Of a stretch of DNA of 64,000 nucleotides, positions 56,194 through 64,000 are shown one piece after another. The stretch spans positions 62,001 to 126,000 of the forward strand of contig NZ_FNQN01000009.1 in assembly GCF_900107645.1 (NCBI RefSeq). The letters run 5' to 3'. The number at the start of each line of letters is the position of its first letter. The stretch's first letter is position 1. Below the pieces are notes generated by a model. That model did not search any database, had not been told where the DNA came from, and saw nothing but the letters and a program-made list of their open reading frames with translations. This DNA is from Desulfuromusa kysingii. Lineage in GTDB: Bacteria; Desulfobacterota; Desulfuromonadia; Desulfuromonadales; Geopsychrobacteraceae. Position numbers and translations under genes: made by a program.

Positions 56194-58599
56194 ATGATAG
56201 TCACCTATAATTGGTTAAAAGAGTTTGTAGATTTTCAAGATTCTCCGCAGCAACTTTGTGACCGCCTCACTATGGTCGGCCTTGAAGTTGAGGCCTTAGA
56301 AGAGATCGGTGGTAACCTGGATTCAGTCATCGTTGCCAAGTTAGAATCGGTTGAGCCGCATCCAGACGCAGATCGACTCACTGTCTGTCAGGTGAATACA
56401 GGTCAAGAGGTGGTTCAGGTTGTCTGTGGTGCGACAAACCATAAAACCGGTGATCTTATTGCTCTGGCTCAGCCAGGTTCAGTTTTACCGGGTGATTTTA
56501 AAATTAAAAAATCGAAAATCCGCGGTCAGGTTTCGCAGGGGATGCTTTGCTCTGAAAAAGAGCTCGGTATGGCAGCTGAATCTCCTGGTATTATGATTCT
56601 TGCTCCTGAACTAACCTTGGGGGAACCTGTTTTTTCAGCCTTGGGGCTGAAAGATTATCAGATTGAAATCGGCCTTACCCCCAACCGTCCAGACTGTCTG
56701 AGTGTTGTTGGCATTGCCCGCGAAGTTGCCGCTCTGAGTCAACAAAAACTGAAGTTGCCATCGTCCGAAATTGAAGAAGGTAACGGTCAGATTCAAGACC
56801 AGGCTACTGTCATTGTTGAGAATTCTGAGGGTTGTCCCCGTTACGCTGCGCGCATGATTAAGGATATCAAGATTGGTCCATCTCCTGACTGGATGGTGCG
56901 TCGTCTGCAAGCGGTGGGAATGCGGTCAATCAATAATGTCGTTGATGTGACTAATTATGTGATGATGGAGCTTGGTCATCCTCTGCATGCTTTTGACTTT
57001 CGCTACCTGGATGGTGGAAAAATTATTGTCAAAAATGCCCAGCAGGGTGATAAATTTATTACCCTTGATGAAAATGAGCATACCCTGAGTGCTGAAGACC
57101 TGATGATTTGTGATGGTCAGCGTCCAGTCGCTATGGCCGGAATTATGGGTGGACTCAATTCTGAAGTCAAAGATGATACCAACACCGTTCTGCTTGAGGC
57201 GGCTTATTTCAAGCCGACGATGATAAGACGCTCCAGTAAACGTAATGGTTTGCACACTGAATCATCACATCGCTTTGAGCGCGGTGCTGATATTGACATG
57301 ATCCCTGTTGTCCTTGATCGTGCCGCAAGTTTAATTGCTGAATTGGCAGACGGTCAGGTTGTCTCAGGCGTTATCGATTGCTATCCACAACCGCTTAAAC
57401 CCATTGAGATTGAATTAAGCGCAGATAAAACCCGCAATCTTCTTGATATTGACATTGACCGCAACGAGATTCAAAGATTGTTAGAATCTATCGGCCTGAA
57501 GGCTGGGGCTGGCAGTTGTTCCGATTGCCTGCAGGTCAAAGTCCCAAGTTTTCGACCCGATATTGAACGTGAAGTCGATCTCATTGAAGAAATCGCCAGA
57601 CTCTATGGTTATGATCAGATCCCAGTCACGATGCCTGTGGGGGCAGTTGATGCTAAATTACCGTCATTACGTCAGCTGCTGCAGAAAACCCTCCGCCAAT
57701 CCATGGTTGCTGCCGGTTTTTCTGAAGCGATAAATTATTCTTTTGTTGCGACTGATAGTATCAGTAAGATTGGTATCAGCGATCAGGATAGTCGTTCTAC
57801 CCAGGTTAAAATACTCAATCCTCTATCAGAAGATCAGGCGGTTATGCGCACCAGTTTGGTGCCGAGTCTTCTGGAAACAGTCGCAAAAAATTTGAATTAC
57901 CGTAGTTCTGATTTACGGTTGTTTGAGCTGAGACCAGTCTTTTTGACTCAATCTTCTGATCAGAGTGTTGAAAAGCTGTCATTAACCGCTGTGATGTCTG
58001 GTCAACGTGAACCGGAAGGTTGGTCACAAAATTCACAGGCTGTTGATTTTTATGACATCAAAGGGGTCGTTGAAGCTGTTCTGTCTAACGCTCATATCGA
58101 AAATGTCGCTTTTGATCCGCTCGTTTCGCAACCTTATCTGCATCCGGGCAAATCGTGTCAGTTACGGTTGGGGGATCAATCCCTTGGTTTTGTTGGTGAA
58201 GTTCATCCGGAAATATTACATAAATTCGGGATTGAACAGCCTGTCTATTTATTTGAACTTGATGTTGAGACAGCTATTTCGGTGGCTGGCCAACACGCCC
58301 AGTTCAAGCCCCTGTCTAAGTTTCCTGACGTCAAACGTGACAGCGCACTTCTTCTGGATGAATCCATATCAGCAGAACAGGTTATGGATGTTATCAATCA
58401 GAGTAAGGTGCGATTTGTAGAAAGTGCCTCCATTTTTGATCTCTACACGGGGAAAGGGGTTCCTGCCGGGAAGAAGAGTCTAGCCATCCGCGTTTGTTAT
58501 CGTGATTTGGAAAAAACCTTAACGGAATCAGAAGTCACCAAGTCTCATGACAAGCTGATTCGTTCCTTGTGCCATCGGTTAGAAGCAGAAATTCGCTAA
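56194..58599 (+). CDS. pheT: Phenylalanyl-tRNA synthetase, beta subunit
   Basis: 801-residue subunit with the full layout: N-terminal TNGF-like segment, OB-fold tRNA-binding domain (residues about 40-150, VCGATNHKTGDLIALAQPG), B3/B4 editing domain (LGHPLHAFDFRYLDGG), B5 DNA-binding-like domain (EIARLYGYDQIP), the inactive synthetase-like core and the C-terminal FDX-ACB anticodon domain (PLSKFPDVKRDSALLLDE). Length is typical. Confidence 0.98.
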   Translation: MIVTYNWLKEFVDFQDSPQQLCDRLTMVGLEVEALEEIGGNLDSVIVAKLESVEPHPDADRLTVCQVNTGQEVVQVVCGATNHKTGDLIALAQPGSVLPGDFKIKKSKIRGQVSQGMLCSEKELGMAAESPGIMILAPELTLGEPVFSALGLKDYQIEIGLTPNRPDCLSVVGIAREVAALSQQKLKLPSSEIEEGNGQIQDQATVIVENSEGCPRYAARMIKDIKIGPSPDWMVRRLQAVGMRSINNVVDVTNYVMMELGHPLHAFDFRYLDGGKIIVKNAQQGDKFITLDENEHTLSAEDLMICDGQRPVAMAGIMGGLNSEVKDDTNTVLLEAAYFKPTMIRRSSKRNGLHTESSHRFERGADIDMIPVVLDRAASLIAELADGQVVSGVIDCYPQPLKPIEIELSADKTRNLLDIDIDRNEIQRLLESIGLKAGAGSCSDCLQVKVPSFRPDIEREVDLIEEIARLYGYDQIPVTMPVGAVDAKLPSLRQLLQKTLRQSMVAAGFSEAINYSFVATDSISKIGISDQDSRSTQVKILNPLSEDQAVMRTSLVPSLLETVAKNLNYRSSDLRLFELRPVFLTQSSDQSVEKLSLTAVMSGQREPEGWSQNSQAVDFYDIKGVVEAVLSNAHIENVAFDPLVSQPYLHPGKSCQLRLGDQSLGFVGEVHPEILHKFGIEQPVYLFELDVETAISVAGQHAQFKPLSKFPDVKRDSALLLDESISAEQVMDVINQSKVRFVESASIFDLYTGKGVPAGKKSLAIRVCYRDLEKTLTESEVTKSHDKLIRSLCHRLEAEIR

Positions 58600-58605
58600 A
58601 TGAAC

Positions 58606-58634
58606 TTGCAGCAGTTTGGGCAGTATGGTATAAA
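58606..58634 (+). promoter_or_regulatory. Candidate promoter of ihfA
   Basis: TTGCAG (58606-58611, weak -35), 17-base spacer, TATAAA (58629-58634, 5/6) with an extended -10 TGG before it. It lies in the 99-base pheT-ihfA gap. Confidence 0.45.
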
Positions 58635-58698
58635 TCCTGAAAAATCAGATAGATAGTTGGCTCCATAAAGCCCATGAAAATCATAAGTAGGAGGGATC

Positions 58699-58980
58699 AT
58701 GACCAAAGCAGATCTTATTGAAAGTGTTTACCTGACAACCGGTTTTTCGAAGAAAGAATCAGCTGCCATTGTTGAGATGGTTTTTGACTTGATGAAGTCG
58801 ACCTTGGAGAATGGTGAAAAAATTAAAATTGCTGGATTTGGTAATTTCGTTGTCAAAGAAAAAGCATCCCGTCGAGGCCGAAACCCTCAGACAGGGAGTG
58901 AAATCGAAATCTCAGCCCGTAAAATTTTAACTTTTAAGCCGAGCCAAGTGCTTAAAGTTGCTATTAACGAAAACTCTTAA
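58699..58980 (+). CDS. ihfA: Integration host factor, alpha subunit
   Basis: 93-residue HU/IHF-family DNA-bending protein. MTKADLIESVY start, GFGNFVVKEKASRRGRNPQTG arm with the Arg-Asn-Pro of the intercalating loop, and EISARKILTFKPSQVLK. Position directly after pheT, as in enterobacteria, supports IhfA over HU. GGAGGG stands before the ATG. Followed after 20 bases by a MerR-like gene. Confidence 0.93.
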   Translation: MTKADLIESVYLTTGFSKKESAAIVEMVFDLMKSTLENGEKIKIAGFGNFVVKEKASRRGRNPQTGSEIEISARKILTFKPSQVLKVAINENS

Positions 58981-59000
58981 TGACCTACTGAGCGGAACTG

Positions 59001-59354
59001 GTGCCACAGATACCTGATAAGCTCTATTTTAAGATCGGCGAAGTTGCGGCCCTTTTGCAACTTAAAACCCATGTATTACGTTATTGGGAGACAGAATTTA
59101 CTCTGTTGCAGCCTGTCAAAAGTCGATCAAATCAACGCCTCTACAGGCGTAAGGATGTTGAAACAGCCCTGTTGATTAAAGAGTTACTTTATCAACAGGG
59201 TTTTACTATTGCCGGCGCTCGTAAGAAGTTAAATGCTGACAAACAGTTGGGCTTACCGCTAACCGTACGGCAATCAAATGAAGATATTTTAGCTGAAATC
59301 AAAGCCGATCTGGTTCAGTTACGTAACTATTTATTAGATCCTCCTCCCCCTTAA
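59001..59354 (+). CDS. MerR-family transcriptional regulator
   Basis: 117-residue short MerR protein: N-terminal winged helix ([46 protein letters not shown]) and a short helical tail, with no Cys-rich metal site or drug-binding domain. GTG at 59001 is the start. MerR-like genes after ihfA are common in proteobacteria, but their target genes are not known. Likely in the ihfA operon. Confidence 0.88.
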   Translation: MPQIPDKLYFKIGEVAALLQLKTHVLRYWETEFTLLQPVKSRSNQRLYRRKDVETALLIKELLYQQGFTIAGARKKLNADKQLGLPLTVRQSNEDILAEIKADLVQLRNYLLDPPPP

Positions 59355-59366
59355 TTATGAGTATCA

Positions 59367-60125
59367 GTGTTAATTCTAGTCACTAACGATGATGGCGTTC
59401 GCTCTCCGGGACTGCGTGCTCTTGCCTTGGCTCTTGGGGAAATTGGTGATGTTGTCGTTGTTGCCCCAGATCGAAATCGAAGCGCGGTTGGTCATGCCCT
59501 AACTTTGGACCAACCCTTACGTGCAGAAGAGATTAAGACTGATGTATTTGCTGTCGACGGGACACCCACTGATTGCGTTAATTTAGGCATTCATGGCCTC
59601 TTGTCGCAACGGCCCGATCTGGTTGTTTCTGGTATTAACGGTGGGCTTAATGTTGGGGATGATATTTCTTATTCTGGGACCGTTTGTGCAGCATTAGAGG
59701 CAACGTTAATGGGTTTGCCAGCCTTTGCAATTTCTCTTGATACCTCAGGGTGGAATAAGACCGATCTCAGTGTCGCAGCACAGTTTGCGAAAAAACTGGC
59801 GCTAGATATTATCAACCACGGCTTGCCAGAAGAGACCTTTCTTAATGTGAATATCCCTCGTGGTGGATGTTCCGGGGTCGAATTGACTACTCAAGGGAAA
59901 CGCAAATATAGCGAAACAGTGATCGTTAAGGAAGATCCTCGTGGACGTAAATATTACTGGATTGGTGGAACCGAAGCCGGTTTCGTAGATCTTTCCGGTA
60001 GCGATTGCAATGCTGTTCAGCGTGGTTTCATTTCTGTGACCCCTGTCCGGACGAATATGACCCATGAAAAATCTTATATTGTTATGCAACAAAAGTTGTT
60101 CGATTGTCTGAAGGATAATGCTTGA
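59367..60125 (+). CDS. surE: 5'/3'-nucleotidase SurE
   Basis: Metal-dependent nucleoside monophosphate phosphatase linked to stationary-phase survival. 252 residues: [14 protein letters not shown] (metal Asp pair), [28 protein letters not shown] and [22 protein letters not shown] at 59367 gives the standard [10 protein letters not shown] start. It shares one base with pcm. First gene of the surE-pcm-yqaA-nlpD-rpoS stationary-phase cluster. Confidence 0.96.
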   Translation: MLILVTNDDGVRSPGLRALALALGEIGDVVVVAPDRNRSAVGHALTLDQPLRAEEIKTDVFAVDGTPTDCVNLGIHGLLSQRPDLVVSGINGGLNVGDDISYSGTVCAALEATLMGLPAFAISLDTSGWNKTDLSVAAQFAKKLALDIINHGLPEETFLNVNIPRGGCSGVELTTQGKRKYSETVIVKEDPRGRKYYWIGGTEAGFVDLSGSDCNAVQRGFISVTPVRTNMTHEKSYIVMQQKLFDCLKDNA

Positions 60126-60781
60126 TGGATTTTACAGTTGCACGGCGGCGCATGGTTGAACAACAGATCGCTGCCCGCGGGATTACTGACCCACGGGTTC
60201 TTTCCGCAATGTTAACAGTCCCCAGACATCTGTTTGTTGGGACGGGATTACAGAGTCATGCTTATAGTGATGCCTCTCTGCCAATCGGTGAAAAACAGAC
60301 AATCTCTCAACCCTATATGGTCGCCGTAATGACCGCAGCTCTTGAATTAAAAGGGGAGGAACGGATACTTGAGGTCGGTACGGGCTCAGGATATCAGACC
60401 GCAGTTTTGTCCCGATTGGTGAAGCGGGTTTATTCTGTTGAGAGGATTCCCATCCTTGCTAGTCGTGCTCGTAAAGTTCTTGATCAGTTACAGATGAGTA
60501 ATATTAATATCAAAGTGAGTGATGGCACCGTTGGTTGGCAGGATCAGGCCCCTTTTGCAGGAATTCTCGTGGCCGCTGGTTCTCCTGATGTTCCTAAAAA
60601 CTATCTTCAACAGTTGGATGTCGGTGGTAAATTAGTGTTGCCTGTTGGTGATCAGCAACACCAGGTTTTAACCCGCATCATCCGTCAGGAAGACGGTACT
60701 TTCAAACGGGAACAATTGATGGATTGCCGTTTTGTCCCTCTCATTGGTGAGCAGGGATGGCTGTCTGATGCAGTGACTTAA
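60125..60781 (+). CDS. pcm: Protein-L-isoaspartate O-methyltransferase
   Basis: Repairs aged proteins by methylating isoaspartyl residues with SAM. 218 residues with the family blocks [20 protein letters not shown], the SAM site [14 protein letters not shown] and the C-terminal [14 protein letters not shown] 60125 (sharing the A of the surE stop) follows AAGGA; the TTG one codon earlier is not needed. Confidence 0.96.
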   Translation: MDFTVARRRMVEQQIAARGITDPRVLSAMLTVPRHLFVGTGLQSHAYSDASLPIGEKQTISQPYMVAVMTAALELKGEERILEVGTGSGYQTAVLSRLVKRVYSVERIPILASRARKVLDQLQMSNINIKVSDGTVGWQDQAPFAGILVAAGSPDVPKNYLQQLDVGGKLVLPVGDQQHQVLTRIIRQEDGTFKREQLMDCRFVPLIGEQGWLSDAVT

Positions 60782-60793
60782 TGGATAAATAAC

Positions 60794-61387
60794 ATGACAA
60801 TCCTGCGGCGACTATATGATTGGGTCCTTTCATGGGCGCAGACTCCCTATGGCGTTTTCGCACTTGCTATCCTTGCCTTTGCTGAAGCCAGCTTTTTCCC
60901 CGTACCCCCAGATGTGCTGTTGATGGCCCTTGCTCTGTCCATGCCGAAAAAAGCTTATCGCTTTGCTTTGATTGCTACGATTGGCTCTATCGTCGGTGGA
61001 GCCCTTGGCTATCTTATTGGATGGGGATTATGGGACAGCGTCGGTCCCTATTTTTATCGCTATGTCCCCGGTGTAACAGTTGAGGGTTTTGATCATATTG
61101 GTAGCCTGTTTAACCTCTATGGCTTCTGGATTATTTTTGCAGCTGGATTTACCCCTATTCCATATAAAATATTTACGATTGGCGCTGGGGTGTTTAGTGT
61201 CAATTTCCCAGTTTTTATGCTGGCCTCTTTGGTGGGGCGAAGTTTGCGATTTTTTCTGGTGGCTGGGATGTTCTATTATTTGGGCAAGCCTGCACGTGAA
61301 TTCATTGAAAAATACTTTAATCTTTTGTCTATCTTAGCGCTCCTTGTTATGATTGCGGTCATTCTTCTGTTTAAATTTTATTATTAG
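60794..61387 (+). CDS. yqaA: YqaA/DedA-superfamily inner-membrane protein
   Basis: 197-residue polytopic membrane protein with four to five hydrophobic segments of the VTT/DedA superfamily (YqaA branch): FAEASFFPVPPDVLLMALAL, GSIVGGALGYLIGWGLWDS and GFTPIPYKIFTIGAGVFSV, the last being the re-entrant-loop motif with conserved Pro. DedA relatives are implicated in lipid-carrier flipping and proton-motive force; this branch is uncharacterised. Confidence 0.88.
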   Translation: MTILRRLYDWVLSWAQTPYGVFALAILAFAEASFFPVPPDVLLMALALSMPKKAYRFALIATIGSIVGGALGYLIGWGLWDSVGPYFYRYVPGVTVEGFDHIGSLFNLYGFWIIFAAGFTPIPYKIFTIGAGVFSVNFPVFMLASLVGRSLRFFLVAGMFYYLGKPAREFIEKYFNLLSILALLVMIAVILLFKFYY

Positions 61388-61408
61388 CGTCAACATTGGT
61401 GGTTAAGG

Positions 61409-62245
61409 ATGCATAAATTTTCTTCGACAGTCTTGCTGCAGACCGTGAATTGTGTGAGGAAAGTTGGTGTGATGTCTTTGCCCTTGTTCATGACTCTTAT
61501 TCTCCTCCTGAGTGGATGTGAAGCTGGGATATATCATACTGTAAGACCAGGACAAACCCTTTATCGTATCAGTCGTACCTACAATGTTGATGAAGGCTAC
61601 CTTGCCCGGGTTAATGGCATTGGTGACCCATCACAAATTGCCATCGGCACCCGGATCTTTGTCCCCGGAGCGCAACGGGTATTGCCGGTTCAGGTTGTGA
61701 AAACCAAAACCATCAGTCAACCCAAGCAAAAGACAACCACAAAAGTCACTAAAAAACCTGCTCAAACAAATAAAAAGCCTGTGGTGGTCACGCAGAAAAA
61801 AACGACTATCAAGAAAAAACCAACTTCTTCGATCACTCAAACTAAATCTTCTAAATCAAAAGCGACTTCACTGAAGAGACTCCAATGGCCTTTGCGAGGC
61901 AAAATTGTCCGCACTTTTAGCAAGCAAGCCACAGCTGGCGGTGGCAAAGGGATAGAGATAGCTGTCCGCAGTGGTAGTGATGTCAGCGCCAGTGAAGCAG
62001 GGAAGGTCATTTATAGTGGCGATGGCGTAAATGGTTACGGATTTCTGGTGATTTTACAACACGAAAATGATTTGTTTACCGTCTATGGATTCAACCAAAA
62101 AAATCTTGTACACCAGGGTGATTTTGTCAGTAAGGGCGAACGTATTGCCTTAAGTGGTGCTCCGCCTTCGGGAGGGAAGGCGAGGCTCCACTTTGAAGTG
62201 CGCAAAGGGAAGATAGCTGTAGATCCGCTTCAATATTTGCCTTGA
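61409..62245 (+). CDS. nlpD: NlpD-like lipoprotein: LysM plus degenerate LytM (M23) domain
   Basis: Outer-membrane or periplasmic activator of cell-wall amidases. Up to 278 residues: lipoprotein signal with lipobox LLSGC, LysM domain ([21 protein letters not shown]), a Lys/Thr/Pro-rich linker (about 100-150) and a LytM domain (about 155-278). The zinc ligands of active M23 peptidases are missing: GKGIEI replaces HxGxD, YGFN replaces the YAH motif and ARLHFE replaces HLHFE, so it should be non-catalytic like E. coli NlpD. The start is 61409 or ATG 61472; both precede the lipobox. Located directly before rpoS, as in enterobacteria. Confidence 0.9.
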   Translation: MHKFSSTVLLQTVNCVRKVGVMSLPLFMTLILLLSGCEAGIYHTVRPGQTLYRISRTYNVDEGYLARVNGIGDPSQIAIGTRIFVPGAQRVLPVQVVKTKTISQPKQKTTTKVTKKPAQTNKKPVVVTQKKTTIKKKPTSSITQTKSSKSKATSLKRLQWPLRGKIVRTFSKQATAGGGKGIEIAVRSGSDVSASEAGKVIYSGDGVNGYGFLVILQHENDLFTVYGFNQKNLVHQGDFVSKGERIALSGAPPSGGKARLHFEVRKGKIAVDPLQYLP

Positions 62246-62303
62246 TGTTTCTTCAACATTGGATGAGTATTCAATATCAGGTTTGCTCGTTATGGAGGTG
62301 GTC

Positions 62304-63260
62304 ATGGATAAGTTTAGTGTAAAAGAGGGGAGCACGAGTTGTGATGACGAATTTGATGAATTTCTTGAAGAACAGCCGATTGCTCAAACCAGTCCGCAGA
62401 AAAACTCTGAAAAAACCTACGCTTCTGCTACGGACCAGGGAGCAACAGATGCCATCAAGCTTTATCTGAAGGACATTCAAAAAAGCAAGCTCTTGACCGC
62501 TGAAGATGAAAGAGAGCTTGCAGGACGCATTGCTAAGGGGGATAACGCCGCCCGTGAGCGGATGATTGAATCTAATCTGCGCTTAGTCGTTAAAATTGCG
62601 AAACGTTATATGAATCGTGGGCTCCCTTTTCTTGATTTGATTGAAGAGGGGAACATGGGGCTGATCAAAGCGGTTGAAAAATTCAAAGTGAGCAAGGGGT
62701 GCCGGTTTTCAACCTATGCGACCTGGTGGATTCGTCAATCGATTGAGCGTTCTATTGTTAATCAGAGTCGAACGATCCGTTTGCCAGTTCATGTTGCAGA
62801 CGACATCAACAAATTGGTGAAGGTCAGCAGAGAGTTGGTACAAAAGCTGAAACGTGAACCGGAGGTTGACGAAATTGCTGCTGTCATGGGGGTCGAAGTC
62901 AGTTATGTGCGGAGAATGCGGCTTCTGGTCAAAAAAACTTATTCTATTGAGCATCCCATGGGAGAAGGTGAAGGGTATAGCCTGATCGACACCATTGAAG
63001 ATTTAAAAGCGGTCGACCCTGAAAATAAAATTGAGGACCTGGACCGTTATAGTCATGTTCAGGAGTGGATGAATGATCTCAATGAAAATGAGCGTGAAAT
63101 ATTGTCCCTCCGTTTCGGGCTTGGAGATCGCGATCCACAGACATTGGATTTTATCGGTAAAAAATTTGGGGTGACGCGTGAGCGTATTCGTCAGATCGAA
63201 GCTAAGAGTATTGCAAAGTTAAGAAAATTCATGGAAGGTCATCTTCCAGATGACAGTTAA
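62304..63260 (+). CDS. rpoS: RNA polymerase sigma factor RpoS
   Basis: Stationary-phase/general-stress sigma factor of the sigma70 family. 318 residues without region 1.1: region 1.2 ([21 protein letters not shown]), region 2 ([43 protein letters not shown]), region 3 and region 4 ([20 protein letters not shown]). GGAGGTG (62294-62300) fixes the ATG at 62304; the 15 codons upstream that stay open are probably untranslated. The surE-pcm-nlpD context supports RpoS over other group 2 sigmas. Confidence 0.95.
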   Translation: MDKFSVKEGSTSCDDEFDEFLEEQPIAQTSPQKNSEKTYASATDQGATDAIKLYLKDIQKSKLLTAEDERELAGRIAKGDNAARERMIESNLRLVVKIAKRYMNRGLPFLDLIEEGNMGLIKAVEKFKVSKGCRFSTYATWWIRQSIERSIVNQSRTIRLPVHVADDINKLVKVSRELVQKLKREPEVDEIAAVMGVEVSYVRRMRLLVKKTYSIEHPMGEGEGYSLIDTIEDLKAVDPENKIEDLDRYSHVQEWMNDLNENEREILSLRFGLGDRDPQTLDFIGKKFGVTRERIRQIEAKSIAKLRKFMEGHLPDDS

Positions 63261-63286
63261 CAATAACGTTTTTTTGGAGTGTAAAA

Positions 63287-63802
63287 ATGGATCAACTAAA
63301 GCAAATTATCCGGGATATTCCTGATTTTCCTAAAAAAGGGATTATTTTTAAAGATATTACTACCCTACTTGCGGATGCAAAGAGCTTTCACCGGATGGTC
63401 GATCTCATGGCTCATCGCTATATCGGTGCAAAGATAGATCAGATCGTCGGGATTGAAGCCCGTGGTTTTCTGTTAGGTTCTGCTCTGGCCTATAAGTTGG
63501 GGACTGGTATCACCTTGGTCCGTAAGCCCGGTAAACTCCCTTTCCAAACTAGCAGTGTCAGCTATGATTTGGAATACGGTCGTGACACCCTGGAGATCCA
63601 TAAGGATGCCTTTAACCCCGGAGACCGGGTCATCATTGCTGACGATTTGCTGGCAACGGGGGGGACGATGGCTGCTGTCGTTGAGTTGGTCAGGAATAAT
63701 GGGGGCGTCATCCACGAATGTGCTTTTATGGCTGAGCTTGAGTTTCTGCAAGGCCGAAGAAAGTTGCCAGAGGGGATCGTTTATAGTCTGTTAAAGTTTT
63801 AA
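63287..63802 (+). CDS. apt: Adenine phosphoribosyltransferase
   Basis: Salvages adenine to AMP using PRPP. 171 residues with the APT N-terminus [35 protein letters not shown] and the PRPP site [18 protein letters not shown] precedes the ATG. It follows rpoS after 26 bases and is possibly read from the same transcript. Confidence 0.97.
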   Translation: MDQLKQIIRDIPDFPKKGIIFKDITTLLADAKSFHRMVDLMAHRYIGAKIDQIVGIEARGFLLGSALAYKLGTGITLVRKPGKLPFQTSSVSYDLEYGRDTLEIHKDAFNPGDRVIIADDLLATGGTMAAVVELVRNNGGVIHECAFMAELEFLQGRRKLPEGIVYSLLKF

Positions 63803-63828
63803 TTTATCCAATTATGAGCGCAAAGAAC

Positions 63829-63857
63829 TTGTCAAAATAAGTTCTCTACGCTATAAG
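63829..63857 (+). promoter_or_regulatory. Promoter of tRNA-Arg with overlapping dyad
   Basis: TTGTCA (63829-63834), 17-base spacer, TATAAG (63852-63857), nine bases before the tRNA. The -35 box sits inside an inverted repeat AGAACTT-N8-AAGTTCT (63824-63845), which could be an operator or a remnant apt terminator. Confidence 0.6.
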
Positions 63858-63866
63858 CATCCGCAC

Positions 63867-63943
63867 GGCCCCGTAGCTCAGCTGGATAGAGCGGCACCCT
63901 CCTAAGGTGATTGTCGGAGGTTCAAATCCTCCCGGGGTCGCCA
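63867..63943 (+). tRNA. tRNA-Arg (anticodon CCT)
   Basis: 77-base cloverleaf with encoded CCA. Acceptor GGCCCCG/CGGGGTC (one G-U), D arm GCTC/GAGC, anticodon stem with loop CTCCTAA (anticodon CCT, reads AGG), T arm GGAGG-TTCAAAT-CCTCC. The outermost anticodon-stem pair is G-A. It is the last feature in the window; the remaining 57 bases show nothing. Confidence 0.94.
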
Positions 63944-64000
63944 ATTTTATTGCTAAGTCATAATTTGTCCTATGACATTTCGTCTCAATTTATGATATTT

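Overview
The window is a dense run of housekeeping genes from a Gram-negative bacterium, most likely a member of the Desulfuromonadales (Desulfuromonadota, former Deltaproteobacteria: the Geobacter/Pelobacter/Desulfuromonas group). This is inferred from gene order and protein style: rimP-nusA-ylxR/L7Ae-infB-rbfA-nrnA-truB-rpsO-pnp; yceD-rpmF-plsX-fabH-fabD-fabG-acpP-fabF-rpiB-glyA-dCMP deaminase-nrdR-ribD-ribE-ribBA-ribH-nusB-hom; thrS-infC-rpmI-rplT-pheS-pheT-ihfA-merR; and surE-pcm-yqaA-nlpD-rpoS. All three tRNAs carry an encoded CCA end. No transposase, integron, CRISPR array, prophage or defence island is visible.

Layout. 1-2.8 kb: end of rph, rdgB, ndk, then a reverse-strand pair (unknown protein and a CDF metal exporter). 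3-12.9 kb: mutS, cell-wall amidase, glnD, xerD, an ApgM-family enzyme and a TrmJ-like methylase. 12.9-23.6 kb: a small unknown gene, then the translation/RNA block from rimP to pnp. 23.6-26.8 kb: dut, ybeD, yciO/tsaC-like, cca, tRNA-Gly and yacG. 26.8-28.9 kb: queD-queE converging on coaD-rsmD. 29.5-32.6 kb: a polar amino-acid ABC importer. 32.6-34.9 kb: reverse-strand dapF-like, fxsA and mazG. 35-44.1 kb: fatty-acid synthesis, rpiB, glyA and nrdR. 44.2-49.5 kb: riboflavin synthesis, nusB and hom. 49.5-51.4 kb: a reverse acyl-CoA synthetase. 51.6-59.4 kb: tRNA-Val and the thrS-to-merR block. 59.4-63.9 kb: surE to rpoS, apt and tRNA-Arg.

Most genes are head-to-tail with 1-30 bp gaps or ATGA-type overlaps, so translational coupling is common. 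Several hairpins lie inside operons rather than at their ends (before rimP, rplT, infC and pnp, between the ABC binding protein and its permeases, between fabH and fabD, and after acpP). These are probably where expression is tuned.

I found no clearly new multi-gene system. The points most worth checking are: an AUA start codon on infC that fits IF3 autoregulation; a possible attenuator before the nusA operon; a YlxR-L7Ae fusion; a divergent alphaproteobacterial-looking DapF beside an amino-acid importer; a MazG with a worn-out C-terminal domain; a catalytically degenerate NlpD/LytM protein with a possible amidase partner in the same window; and an ApgM-type protein that may be the missing homoserine kinase.
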